Assembly (NCBI GenBank): GCA_002798175.1
Contig: NWQL01000002.1
Location: 250,799 to 314,798 of the forward strand
Source of the DNA: Lysobacteraceae bacterium NML91-0213
GTDB taxonomy: Bacteria > Pseudomonadota > Gammaproteobacteria > Xanthomonadales > Xanthomonadaceae
Direction: 5' to 3'
Length of the DNA stretch: 64,000 bases
The translations under genes and the position numbers were made by a program. This document shows, in pieces, positions 1-8,299 of the stretch (the first letter of the stretch is position 1; each line of letters opens with the position of its first letter). Below the pieces are notes generated by a model. That model was not told the DNA's origin. It saw only the letters and a list, made by a program, of their open reading frames with translations, and ran no database searches.

Positions 1-623
1 GGCACGTCGGCCTTGCGGTCGATATCGAGGATGGTCTTCTCGTCCATGCATTCCAGCAGATAGCGGAAGCAGTTGACGATCACCTGGTGGCCGACGATCA
101 GCACGCGATCGCCCACGTGGTCGCGGCGCAGCACTTCCACCACGCTGCGCAGCCGCAGGATCACGTCGCACCAGCTCTCGCCGCCGGGCGGGCGGAAGTA
201 GAACTTCCCCACCAGCGCACGCTGCTCGGCAAGTGCGGGAAAGGTCGCGCGGATGCCGGCCACGGTGTAGCGGTCGAGCACCCCGAACTCCTTCTCGCGC
301 AGGCGCTCGTCCACGCCGATCTCGTCACGGTCGATATCCAGCGCGTCGGCCACCGCATGCACGGTCTGCTGCGCGCGCACGAACGGCGAGGTCAGCAGCA
401 CGTTCGGCCGCTGGTTGTGCGGCATGTCGGCGAACCATTCGCCCAGCGCGCGCGCCTGGCGGTGCCCGAGCTCCGAAAGCGGCGTGTCGGCATCGCGGGT
501 GTCGATGTCGATCAGGTGCGAATCGCCGGCCTCGGCAAGGTCGCGCGCCACGTTGCCGGCGCTCTGGCCGTGGCGCACGATCCACAGGCGGTCCGGCCAG
601 TCGGTGTGGCGAAGGCGGGCCAT
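1..623 (-). CDS. Histidine phosphatase family protein (phosphoglycerate mutase-like), 3' end outside window
   Basis: This frame opens at an ATG on the minus strand at 623 and stays open to the window edge, so about 207 residues are visible and the C-terminus is missing. The phosphohistidine signature is present: RHG at residues 17-19 (H18 would be the phosphorylated residue), an acid in the LREKEFG stretch near residue 110, and the second catalytic His in VGHQ (H179). These are the hallmarks of the branch of the family that includes phosphoglycerate mutases and broad-specificity phosphatases. The exact substrate cannot be read from the sequence. A DUF2058 gene lies about 150 bases upstream on the same strand, but nothing shows the two are functionally linked. 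Confidence 0.85.
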   Translation of the reverse strand, partial: MARLRHTDWPDRLWIVRHGQSAGNVARDLAEAGDSHLIDIDTRDADTPLSELGHRQARALGEWFADMPHNQRPNVLLTSPFVRAQQTVHAVADALDIDRDEIGVDERLREKEFGVLDRYTVAGIRATFPALAEQRALVGKFYFRPPGGESWCDVILRLRSVVEVLRRDHVGDRVLIVGHQVIVNCFRYLLECMDEKTILDIDRKADV

Positions 624-772
624 CAGCTGCCGCCCCCTTTTGCCGGAACCCGCGCCCTGTGCGCGGGCGTTGTCATCCGATCAGCCGGTATCCGCATGAG
701 TCGCCCCGATGGATTGGTGCGGCCAGCCTCGCCAGCGACGCGTCAATGCAACGCGAATCCGGCCCTGATGCG

Positions 773-1327
773 TTACCAGACCAGGTCGTCGGGCACCTTG
801 AACTGCGCGTAGTAGGCGTCGTCCTCCGACGTCGGCGCCTCGGCCTCGCCGGCCTGGCCGTGGTCGAGCACGACCAGCGTGGCGTCGCGTTCGCGCACCT
901 TGTCGGCGGCGGCACGCGGCAGCAGCGCGTAGCCGTCGCCGTCGCCGTCGCGGGCGATCACCAGCGCGCCCGACGCGAGCCTGCGGCGGATGTCGTCGTC
1001 CACCAGCAGGGTGCGGATCGCACCGTCCACGGTGAAGCGGTATTCGCTCTCGCCGCTGCGCGGCACCTGCTTGTCGCGGATGATCTGCCGCGCCTGCGCA
1101 CGCAGCTCGTTGATGCGCGCGGCGGCCTTGCGTTCGGCTTCCAGTGCGCGGTCGCGCTCGGCCTTCTCCGCACGCACTCGCTGCGCCTCGCGCTCGATGT
1201 CGCCGGCCGTCGGCGCGGCCTTGCCGATGCGCGCCTTCGCCTGCTCGCGCGCCACCTCGGCCACCTTCGACTTCTTGACCAGGCCGGCCTTGAGCAGCTG
1301 TTCCTGGAGGGGATTGGCCTTGGCCAT
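773..1327 (-). CDS. DUF2058 family protein
   Basis: A 184-residue protein starting MAKANPLQEQ, the characteristic opening of DUF2058 (YaiL-like) proteins. The first 100 residues are highly charged and very likely form a coiled coil rich in Lys, Arg, Glu and Ala. The C-terminal half is a small beta-rich domain with the stretch EYRFTVDGAIRTLLVD and an acidic tail. The family has no established biochemical role, and I assign none. The open frame extends far upstream, but the ATG at 1327 is chosen because the family begins exactly there. The gene reads away from the catalase-like gene, leaving roughly 160 bases between them for both promoters. Confidence 0.85.
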   Translation of the reverse strand: MAKANPLQEQLLKAGLVKKSKVAEVAREQAKARIGKAAPTAGDIEREAQRVRAEKAERDRALEAERKAAARINELRAQARQIIRDKQVPRSGESEYRFTVDGAIRTLLVDDDIRRRLASGALVIARDGDGDGYALLPRAAADKVRERDATLVVLDHGQAGEAEAPTSEDDAYYAQFKVPDDLVW

Positions 1328-1489
1328 GGCGTGCACCGCGGGCGTTGGTAACGGGCGCCCATGATAGCGGCGTGCCGCCGTTACCGGCCCGGGTATCCGA
1401 TGGCGCAACAACACGTTGCAGCCGCCGCACACGCCGCCCTCGCGGCGACGTGGCACGCTGCCGGCACTCCCCCGCCCCGCAGGCGCCCC

Positions 1490-2560
1490 ATGGCCCCGTC
1501 CCCAGATTCCGCACCGCCGTCCCGCAGGCCGCCGCCGCGGCAACAGGCGCTGCGCACCGCGCTCATCGTGCTGCTGCTGGTCGCGGTGGCGGTGGCCATC
1601 GCCGCCCTGCGCGGTGCCTTCGGCATCGGCGGCGGCAGCCGCGCCGGCGCCATTGTCGACACCATGCAGGCCAACGGCCTGCACGCGGGCTTCCGCCGCG
1701 CGCATGCGCGCGGGCTGTGCGTGTCCGGGCGCTTCATCGCCTCGGGTGATGCGGCGCCGCTATCGAGCGCTCCGCTGTTCCAGGCCGGCGAATCGCCGAT
1801 CCTCGGGCGGCTGTCGATCGGTGGCGGCAGCCCGGTGGCGCCGGAAGCCGCGGCCGGCGTGCGCAGCCTGGCACTGGCGATCACCCAGCCCGACGGCCAG
1901 CAATGGCGGATGGCGATGAACACGCCGCCGGTGCTGGGCGTCGGCACGCCCGAGGCCTTCCACGCGCAGCTGCAGGCGATGGCGCCCGACCCCGCCACCG
2001 GCAAGCCGGACCCCGAGCGCGTGGCCGCGTTCCAGCGCGCCTACCCGCCCAACCCCGCGCTCAAGGCCTGGCAGGCCAGCTACCGCCCCAGCGACAGCTG
2101 GGCCAGCACGCAGTACCACAGCATCAACGCCTTCGTGCTGGTGGACGACCAGGGCCAGCGCCGGCCGGTGCGCTGGGCGATGGTGCCCGAGGCGCCGTTC
2201 GCGCCGCTGGGCGAAGGCCCGCACACCGACGACGCATTGAGCATGGAATTCCAGAAGCGCCTGGCCGAAGGCCCGGTGCGCTGGACCCTGCGCCTGCAGC
2301 TGGCCGAACCCGGCGACCCCGTCGACGACGGCAGCCGCGCCTGGCCGGAGAGCCGCCGCACGGTGGATGCCGGCATCGTCGAACTCACCGCCGCCACCGC
2401 CCAGGACGGCGGCGCCTGCAACGGCCTCAACTTCGACCCGCTGGTGCTGCCCGAAGGCATCGAGCCGTCGGCCGATCCGATCCTCCACGCGCGTCGCGCC
2501 GCCTATGCCGAAAGCCTGCGCCGGCGCGCGCGCGAAACCTTCCAGGAGACCGCGCCATGA
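1490..2560 (+). CDS. Membrane-anchored catalase-like peroxidase
   Basis: About 356 residues, far shorter than a full catalase and close to the small catalase-related (SrpA-like) peroxidases. After a Pro/Arg-rich N-terminus there is one hydrophobic segment (about residues 20-45), which suggests a signal anchor facing the periplasm. The RAHARG stretch fits the distal haem His region. NTPPVLGVGTPEAFHAQL and FQRAYPPNPALKAWQ are typical of the family. The C-terminal RRAAYAESL fits the R-x3-Y proximal haem ligand. The stop overlaps the start of the cytochrome b561 gene (ATGA), a pairing often seen for this family and suggesting electron transfer between the two. Upstream in-frame starts exist; 1490 is preferred because it gives a clean signal anchor. 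Confidence 0.8.
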   Translation: MAPSPDSAPPSRRPPPRQQALRTALIVLLLVAVAVAIAALRGAFGIGGGSRAGAIVDTMQANGLHAGFRRAHARGLCVSGRFIASGDAAPLSSAPLFQAGESPILGRLSIGGGSPVAPEAAAGVRSLALAITQPDGQQWRMAMNTPPVLGVGTPEAFHAQLQAMAPDPATGKPDPERVAAFQRAYPPNPALKAWQASYRPSDSWASTQYHSINAFVLVDDQGQRRPVRWAMVPEAPFAPLGEGPHTDDALSMEFQKRLAEGPVRWTLRLQLAEPGDPVDDGSRAWPESRRTVDAGIVELTAATAQDGGACNGLNFDPLVLPEGIEPSADPILHARRAAYAESLRRRARETFQETAP

Positions 2561-3150
2561 GCCGCTATCCGCTGTCGGCGCGCCTCATCCACTGGGCGAT
2601 GGCCGCGCTGATGCTGTCCCAGCTCTGCCTCGGCGTGGCCATGGTCGGCCGCTGGCAACCGTGGACCACCCCCGCGGTGCAGCTGCACAAGGTGCTGGGC
2701 GTGACCGCGCTCGTACTGGTGCTACTACGGCTGGCCAACCGCCTGCGCTTCCGCGCCCCGCCGCTGCCGCGCGACCTGCCCGCAGTGCAGCGCGCACTGG
2801 CACGCGCCAGCCACTGGGCGCTGTACGCGCTGATGTTCGCGCTGCCGCTCACCGGCTGGGCGATGCAGGGCGCGGCCGGGCTGCCGGTGCGCGTGGGCGG
2901 CATGGTGCTGCCGTCGCTGGTGTCCGCCGACCTTGCCCGCTACGGGCTGCTGCGCGAACTGCACGCCTGGCTCGCCTATGGGCTGCTGGCGCTGGTGCTG
3001 GTGCATGCCGGCGCCGCCCTGCATCACGCCTGGGTGCGGCGCGACGGCGTGTTCGCGCATATGGCGCTGTGGCGGCGGCGGCGCGCCGCGCCCGACGCAC
3101 CCGCGCCAGCCGCCGTCCCGGCCGAGCGCCGCGCACCGGAACCACGCTAG
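2557..3150 (+). CDS. Cytochrome b561 family protein
   Basis: A 197-residue membrane protein with four hydrophobic segments (roughly residues 10-32, 43-63, 83-105 and 132-155). Histidines lie where b561 proteins bind two b-type haems: SARLIHW near residue 12, QLHKVLG near 48, ASHWALY near 86 and ELHAWLAY near 133. It should shuttle electrons from quinol or a similar donor across the inner membrane. An AGGAG sits just before the ATG, inside the end of the catalase-like gene, and the two overlap by four bases, so they are very probably co-translated. The C-terminal 25 residues are a Pro/Ala/Arg tail with no recognisable fold. Confidence 0.88.
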   Translation: MSRYPLSARLIHWAMAALMLSQLCLGVAMVGRWQPWTTPAVQLHKVLGVTALVLVLLRLANRLRFRAPPLPRDLPAVQRALARASHWALYALMFALPLTGWAMQGAAGLPVRVGGMVLPSLVSADLARYGLLRELHAWLAYGLLALVLVHAGAALHHAWVRRDGVFAHMALWRRRRAAPDAPAPAAVPAERRAPEPR

Positions 3151-3196
3151 CGGGGCTCCGCAGTCCGGCCGGCCGGGGGGCCGACCGGCACGTCGC

Positions 3197-4060
3197 TCAG
3201 ATGTTGCTGTCCTCCGGCGGCAGCTGCGTGGCCACCGGTGCCGCACCCGGGCCATCGGGCGTGGGCGGCGGGCAGTCCGGCCCCGCGGTGTAGCTGGTCA
3301 TCGACAGCGAGCCATAGGCCGGGCCCTCCACAAGCACGTTCGAACCAACGCCCGTGGCCGCGGCAAAGCCGGCCAGGTACAGCAGCGGCAGGAAGTGCTC
3401 GTCAGTCGGCGCGGCACGCGCGTAGTCGTGATGTTCGAGCAGCGCCGCCGCATCGCCGGGGCGCTCGGCCAGCAGCTGCTTCGCGGCCTCGTCGAAGCGC
3501 GTGTTCCAGTCGAAGGCCGCGTCCGGCTGCTTCCAGTCCATCGCGCCCAGGTTGTGGACCACGTTGCCGCTGCCCACCACCAGCACCCCGCGCTCGCGCA
3601 GCGCGGCGAGCTTCGCGCCCATCGCCACGTGCCACTCCGCCGGCTTCTGCGCATTGATCGAGAGCTGCACCACGGGGATGTCGGCCTCGGGAAATGCATG
3701 CACCAGCACCGACCAGGTGCCGTGGTCCAACCCCCAGCCATCGACGTCGGCCCCCACGTAATCCGGCTTCGCCACCTCGGCCACTTCCTCCGCCAGTTCC
3801 GGCAGCCCGGGCGCCGGGTACTGCACCTCGAACAGCGGCGGCGGAAAGCCGTAGAAGTCGTGGATGGTGCGCGGCCGCGGCATCGCCGTGACCGCGGTGG
3901 CATTGATGTACCAGTGCGCCGACACCACCAGGATCGCCCGCGGCCGCGGCACCGATGCGCCGAACGCGCGCCAAGCCTCGGTGAAGCGGTTGCGCTCGAG
4001 CGCGTTCATGGGCGAGCCGTGGCCGAGGAAGGCGGCGGGCATCGAAGGGACCTGGGCCAT
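3197..4060 (-). CDS. Class III extradiol dioxygenase, YgiD/LigB-like (4,5-DOPA dioxygenase type)
   Basis: A 287-residue protein beginning MAQVPSMPAAFLGHGSPMNA; the GHGSPMN motif carries the first metal-ligand His of the LigB/YgiD family. Further conserved stretches are VVSAHWY (second His), DGWGLDHGTWSVL and GSGNVVHNLG (catalytic His region), and DEHFLPLLY near the C-terminus. The family opens catechol rings of DOPA-like compounds using a zinc or iron site. The natural substrate in this host is unknown. Translation could begin further upstream, but the ATG at 4060 matches the family N-terminus. It is convergent with the cytochrome b561 gene. Confidence 0.88.
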   Translation of the reverse strand: MAQVPSMPAAFLGHGSPMNALERNRFTEAWRAFGASVPRPRAILVVSAHWYINATAVTAMPRPRTIHDFYGFPPPLFEVQYPAPGLPELAEEVAEVAKPDYVGADVDGWGLDHGTWSVLVHAFPEADIPVVQLSINAQKPAEWHVAMGAKLAALRERGVLVVGSGNVVHNLGAMDWKQPDAAFDWNTRFDEAAKQLLAERPGDAAALLEHHDYARAAPTDEHFLPLLYLAGFAAATGVGSNVLVEGPAYGSLSMTSYTAGPDCPPPTPDGPGAAPVATQLPPEDSNI

Positions 4061-4146
4061 GCGCGTGCTCCGGGGTGACGGAGCCCGCAGTCTAGGCCGC
4101 ACAGGGTTCGCGTCGCGCGAGCACGGCGGCCCGCGACGCCGCGCGG

Positions 4147-4461
4147 TCAGTTGCGCAGTTTCAGCGTGGGCTGCTCGTCCAGCGTGCCGTCGTCGCGGAT
4201 CACCACGTGGCGGGTGCCGCCCTGGTCGAACAGCACCGGCACCGGTGCCTGGAACAGCGGGCGGCGCACGAACGCCAGCCGCCAGCCAAAGATCTCCAGG
4301 GCTTCCAGGGTGACGCGCTGGGGCGGCGCCAGTCCATTGCGCAGCTGCGCCGGATCAGCCGGGGCCGTGGCGCTGCGGCGCTCGGGCGTGCGGCGGACCG
4401 GCGCCTGGGGGCGGTCGGCCCAGGGCCCGGCGACAACGGTGGTGTGTGCGGCGTGCGACAT
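4147..4461 (-). CDS. Hypothetical protein of about 104 residues
   Basis: I do not recognise a named family. From the ATG at 4461 it gives MSHAAHTTVVAGPW and then a Pro/Arg-rich linker. A compact C-terminal part follows (RVTLEALEIFGWRLAFVRRPLF, then VPVLFDQGGTRHVVIRDDG) that looks like a small beta-rich domain. It is soluble, with no signal peptide or Cys motif. It is divergent from the copper-binding gene that starts at 4604, so the 140-base gap must hold both promoters. Codon use matches its high-GC neighbours, which together with the orderly C-terminal half supports a real gene. Confidence 0.6.
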   Translation of the reverse strand: MSHAAHTTVVAGPWADRPQAPVRRTPERRSATAPADPAQLRNGLAPPQRVTLEALEIFGWRLAFVRRPLFQAPVPVLFDQGGTRHVVIRDDGTLDEQPTLKLRN

Positions 4462-4603
4462 CGTGAGGCTCGAAAAAATGATCGCCCTCGCCATGCAAGC
4501 CGCGTGCCGGAACGCGACCGACGGCCTCGCCGGGATCGCGGCCACCGCACGTCCACAGGCCTGCATCCATGGTGTGCCGGGCTACCCACCACAGGAGAGC
4601 CCC

Positions 4604-4960
4604 ATGCCACACGACCATGCGTCCACGCAGCCCGGCCAGCACGACGACTGCATCGAGGCCTGCACCCGCTGCCACGCCATCTGCCTGGAGACCATTGCCC
4701 ACTGCCTGCGCCAGGGCGGCCGCCACGTGGAGCCCGCGCACATGACGCTGATGATGGCCTGTGCCGACATCTGCCGGACCAGCGCCGACACCATGCTGCG
4801 CGGCGCCGATGTGCACGTGCACACCTGCGCGGCCTGCGCCGCGATCTGCCGCGCCTGCGCCGAAAGCTGCGCCGCGCTGGCCGATGGCGACCCCGCCATG
4901 CAGCGCTGCGCCGACGCCTGCGCCGAATGCGCACGCCACTGCGAGGAAATGGCGGCCTGA
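4604..4960 (+). CDS. Four-helix bundle copper-binding protein (DUF326, Csp-like)
   Basis: A 118-residue protein with about fourteen cysteines spaced three to four residues apart along amphipathic helices (CIEACTRCHAICLETIAHC, then ACADICRTS, CAACAAICRACAESC and CADACAECARHC). This is the pattern of cytosolic copper-storage proteins and other DUF326 members, which bind many Cu(I) ions inside a helical bundle. The start is led by His residues (MPHDHAS) and lacks an export signal, pointing to the cytosolic Csp3-like type. A strong AGGAG lies about six bases before the ATG. No copper pump or regulator is adjacent. Confidence 0.88.
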   Translation: MPHDHASTQPGQHDDCIEACTRCHAICLETIAHCLRQGGRHVEPAHMTLMMACADICRTSADTMLRGADVHVHTCAACAAICRACAESCAALADGDPAMQRCADACAECARHCEEMAA

Positions 4961-4968
4961 GCCGCGAC

Positions 4969-4994
4969 GCCTGCCGCCCCGCGGGGCGGCAGGC
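4969..4994. terminator. Perfect GC-rich palindrome between convergent genes
   Basis: Twelve bases (GCCTGCCGCCCC) are followed directly by their reverse complement around a central GC, giving a 26-base perfect palindrome. It lies between the convergent copper-binding and DUF442 genes and probably acts as a bidirectional transcription stop. It has no T run, so Rho-independent activity is uncertain. Confidence 0.5.
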
Positions 4995-5017
4995 CTCAGG
5001 TGTTTGGCTACGCCACC

Positions 5018-5635
5018 TCAGCCGGCGGCATCACAGCGCGCCGCGTCGGCGGCACCGCCGGCATCCGCCAGACAGCGCTCGCGCGCCAGCCGCCCGCGCA
5101 CCTCGCCTTCCAGCCCGCGCAGGCCCCAGCGCCGGCCTTCCTCCACCGCGGCCTCCTCGCCTGCGCCGTGCAGCCACGCCGCGCGCAACGCGGCCAGCGC
5201 ACCCACGCGGTTGCCGCTGGCGCAGTGCACCAGCGTCTGCCCGTCGGCGTCCTGCAGCAGGCGGTCGAAGGCCACCACCGCCTCGCGGTCCAGATCACCC
5301 GCGCCGGCAATGGGCAGGGTGTCGTAGCGCATCCCCGCCGCGCGTACCGCGGCCGCCTCGTCAAACCCCGGCGTCTCCGCCGCCGGCGCCAGGTTGATCA
5401 CATGGCGGATGCCGGCCGCCTGCAGGGCGGGTACGTCGTCGGCGCTGATCCGGCCGCCGCTGTGGATGCCGTCGGTGGGTGTGGCGAAGCGGGTGAGTAC
5501 GGGGGAATGCATGGGTGCCTCGTCGTGGGCGGATTGGCCGGCGGCGTGCTCCGGGGCGGCGCAGGCGGCAAGCGTGATGGACGCTGCGAACACGGCCGCA
5601 GCAAAAGACAGCGGATGCCGCGACGGGGTTGTCAT
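5018..5635 (-). CDS. DUF442 phosphatase/rhodanese-like lipoprotein
   Basis: From the ATG at 5635 the protein has 205 residues and a lipoprotein signal ending in TLAAC. The DUF442 domain follows, with the active-site loop HCASGNRVG near residue 140. This fold is shared by dual-specificity phosphatases and is the N-terminal half of the Blh protein of the BigR sulfur-stress operon. Its place behind an ArsR/BigR-like gene, with a persulfide-dioxygenase-like gene beyond, suggests a role in periplasmic sulfur chemistry (inference). An ATG at 5755 in the same frame has a much better ribosome site (GAGGAG) and would add 40 residues ahead of the lipoprotein signal, so the true start is open. Confidence 0.75.
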   Translation of the reverse strand: MTTPSRHPLSFAAAVFAASITLAACAAPEHAAGQSAHDEAPMHSPVLTRFATPTDGIHSGGRISADDVPALQAAGIRHVINLAPAAETPGFDEAAAVRAAGMRYDTLPIAGAGDLDREAVVAFDRLLQDADGQTLVHCASGNRVGALAALRAAWLHGAGEEAAVEEGRRWGLRGLEGEVRGRLARERCLADAGGAADAARCDAAG

Positions 5636-5784
5636 GCCGAGGCCCTGGATGGAGCCGTCTTCAACGACGCCGCGGCTCGCGTCCACCGAACCGCTGCCAT
5701 GTAGCACGGCGCTGCGCAGGTGCCTGGTGGGGCCTTCGTTCTCTTTCGCGTCCATGGGACTCCTCTTCGCGAATGATGGTGCGG

Positions 5785-6216
5785 TCAATCGTGCGACCGC
5801 GAGCCGGTGCGGCTGCGTTGCCCGGAGCCCTTCGCAGGGCGCGGCGACCGTCGCCGCTGCGACGCAGTCCCGGCAGCCCGCTCCTGCGGGCGACAGTACG
5901 CGTCGTACAGCACATCGAGCACGTCCCGCACCGGGCCCTCGGCGAGCGAGTAATGGATGTTCTGGGCCTCGCGCCGGGTGTGCACCAGCGCCATGTCGCG
6001 CAGCACGGCCAGGTGCTGCGACAGCGCCGAGGCGCTCAGTCCGGTCAGCGGCTGCAGCTCGCCGGCCGCGCGCTCGCCCTCCACCAGCTGGCACAGCACC
6101 AGCAGGCGCGCAGGGTGTGCCAGCGCCTTCAGCAGCGCGGCGGCCTCGCCGGCGTGCGCGGCCATGTCAGCCACCAGGGGGGCACGGTTCGGGTCGTTCG
6201 ACGAAGGCCCGGGCAT
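5785..6216 (-). CDS. ArsR family repressor, BigR/YgaV-like
   Basis: A 143-residue winged-helix regulator. The core (LLKALAHPARLLVLCQLVEGE, then LSASALSQHLAVLRDMALV and REAQNIHYSL) is the ArsR fold with its recognition helix around residues 60-75. One Cys is seen at the end of helix 2 (VLCQL) and a second near the end of the domain (DAYCRP). This is the layout used by sulfide/persulfide-sensing BigR, SqrR and YgaV rather than a metal cluster. It is divergent from the MBL gene, and an inverted repeat overlaps that promoter. The last 30 residues are a basic Arg/Ser tail. Sulfur sensing is inferred from the Cys pair and neighbours. Confidence 0.82.
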   Translation of the reverse strand: MPGPSSNDPNRAPLVADMAAHAGEAAALLKALAHPARLLVLCQLVEGERAAGELQPLTGLSASALSQHLAVLRDMALVHTRREAQNIHYSLAEGPVRDVLDVLYDAYCRPQERAAGTASQRRRSPRPAKGSGQRSRTGSRSHD

Positions 6217-6232
6217 GTATTTTAGTATTTCC

Positions 6233-6262
6233 TTGACAACGACTCGGAGTGCCCTCTACTTT
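6233..6262 (+). promoter_or_regulatory. Sigma70-type promoter of the sulfur operon
   Basis: A perfect -35 box TTGACA (6233-6238) is followed after 18 bases by TACTTT (6257-6262). It faces the MBL-fold gene that starts at 6294. This is one of the strongest-looking promoters in the left part of the window. Confidence 0.6.
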
Positions 6263-6275
6263 AGCTCTATCTAAA
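6260..6275. promoter_or_regulatory. Inverted repeat TTTAG-N6-CTAAA, likely ArsR operator
   Basis: TTTAG (6260-6264) and CTAAA (6271-6275) form a perfect inverted repeat over the -10 box and start region of the MBL gene. Another TTTTAGTATTT stretch lies near 6219. Position and A/T-rich symmetry fit a BigR/ArsR operator; binding is inferred. Confidence 0.5.
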
Positions 6276-6293
6276 CAACAATGGAAACCCGCG

Positions 6294-7162
6294 ATGAAAC
6301 CGAGGGTGGAAAGCTTCTTCCACGAGGCCACGTCCACGTTCTCCCACGTGGTGTTCGATCACGGCGGAGGCCACGCAGCCATCATCGACCCGGTGATGGA
6401 CTACGACGCGCCCACCGCGCGGACCGCGTTCGACTCCGCGCAGCGCCTGCTCGACTTCGTGCGTGCGCACTCGCTCACCGTCGACTGGATCCTCGAAACC
6501 CATGCCCACGCCGACCACCTGTCGGCCGCGGCCTGGCTGCGCGTGCACACCGGGGCCAAGGTCGCGATCGGCCGCGGCATCACCCGGGTGCAGGAGCGTT
6601 TCCGGGACGTGTTCCACCTCGGTGACGGCTTTGCGGTCGATGGCCGCCAGTTCGACCACCTGTTCGACGACGGCGACCGCTTTGGCATCGGCACGCTGTC
6701 CGGACGCGTGATCGCCACGCCCGGGCACACCGACGACAGCCTGACCTACGTCGTGGGCGATGCCGCCTTCGTGGGCGACACGCTGTTCGCACCCGACACC
6801 GGCACCGCGCGCGCCGACTTCCCCGGCGGCGATGCGGCCACGCTCTACGGATCGATCCAGCGGCTGTTCGAGCTGCCCGGCGACACGCGGGTCTTCCTCT
6901 GCCACGACTATCCCCCCGACGGGCGCGAGCCCTCCGCGGTCACCACCATCGCGGCACAGCGCGAACGCAACGTGCACCTGGCAGGCGGCGTGGGCGAAGC
7001 CGCCTTCGTGCGCATGCGGGAGGCACGGGATGCCGGGCTGGCCGCACCGAAGCTGATCCTGCCCTCGCTGCAGGTCAACATCCGCGCCGGCGGGCTTCCG
7101 GAGCCCGAAGCCAACGGCGTGCGCTACCTGCGCCTGCCGCTCAACCACGTGGGGAGCGGCGC

Positions 7163-7166
<4 letters not shown>
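6294..7166 (+). CDS. MBL-fold persulfide dioxygenase-like hydrolase (ETHE1/Blh type)
   Basis: A 290-residue metallo-beta-lactamase fold protein. The metal motif THAHADHL is near residue 70, [12 protein letters not shown] near 143 supplies the next His, FVGDTLF the bridging Asp, and FLCHDY the last His. This is the mononuclear-iron arrangement of ETHE1-like persulfide dioxygenases, which oxidise glutathione persulfide to sulfite. Its neighbours (BigR-like repressor, YeeE/YedE-like transporters, DUF442) support that assignment. The ATG at 6294 gives the usual family start ([20 protein letters not shown]); an in-frame start 45 bases upstream is less likely. The stop overlaps the GTG of the next gene. 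Confidence 0.88.
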
Positions 7167-7584
<418 letters not shown>

Positions 7585-7588
<4 letters not shown>

Positions 7589-8016
7589 CCCGCATCGTAG
7601 CCGCCGCCTTTGCTTCCGGAGGACTGTTCGGGCTCGGCCTGGCACTTTCTGGCATGACCGATGCGCGCCGCATCCTCGGCTTCCTCGATGTCACCGGTGA
7701 CTTCGATCCCACCCTCGCCTTCGTGCTCGGAGGCGCCATGCTGACCACCCTGGCGTTGTTCCGTCCGGTGCTTCGCCGCGAACGCCCGGTGTTCGCGGGC
7801 GCGTTCAAGCTGCCAACGCGCGCCGACATCGATGCGCGCCTTGTCATGGGCGCGGCCCTCTTCGGGGTGGGCTGGGGACTCGCCGGTTATTGCCCGGGCC
7901 CCGCCCTGGCCGGGCTGGCCGTGGGTTCGACCGAAGCATTCTGGTTCGTCCCGGCCATGGTGCTGGGCATCGCAATCCACCGGCTCGCCACTTCCCGCAC
8001 CTCGGCGGGCGAATGA
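7585..8016 (+). CDS. YeeE/YedE-type sulfur transporter, second half (DUF6691-like)
   Basis: A 143-residue membrane protein ([20 protein letters not shown]) with about four transmembrane helices. Its conserved GYCPGPAL contains the second-half Cys of YeeE/YedE transporters, and [13 protein letters not shown] is typical of the DUF6691 half-transporter group. The ATG overlaps the stop of the first half by four bases. The two halves most likely assemble into one channel-like transporter. It is the last gene of the sulfur operon; after it the window passes into the accessory region. Confidence 0.85.
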
Positions 8017-8299
8017 CGCGCCTGACCGAGGCCTTGCTGGCAAGGCACCCCTGACCAAACGCTTCCCGTGCTCGCGGAAGACCTGGCGACGGCGAACCGG
8101 GACCGGGTAGGAAGCGCCGGCCCATGACCGCAGTCGGGGCGCGGCGCGCGCGCCCTGCTCCGCGTTCCGATCCACAGCCAGGCAAGGCACCTGCTGCCGA
8201 TGAACTCCATCCTTTGGGCTGCGTGCGTCACACTATCCCGCACCGATCGCGAACGTGCGGCGGGGACCGGTGGCAAGTCGGTAGTGATGGCGTGAGGAG
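8017..8299. other. Intergenic boundary between core-like DNA and the defence region
   Basis: This 283-base stretch separates the sulfur operon from the convergent hsdR gene. I see no gene, tRNA, clear terminator or copy of the tmRNA 3' end in it. It is the probable left limit of the accessory region, but no attachment-site repeat could be identified by eye. Confidence 0.5.

Noticed and set aside
8017-8299. Possible left attachment site copying the ssrA 3' end
   Set aside because: I searched for the GGTTCAATTCCCCCCACC-type end by eye and found no copy; a computed repeat search could still find a degenerate one.
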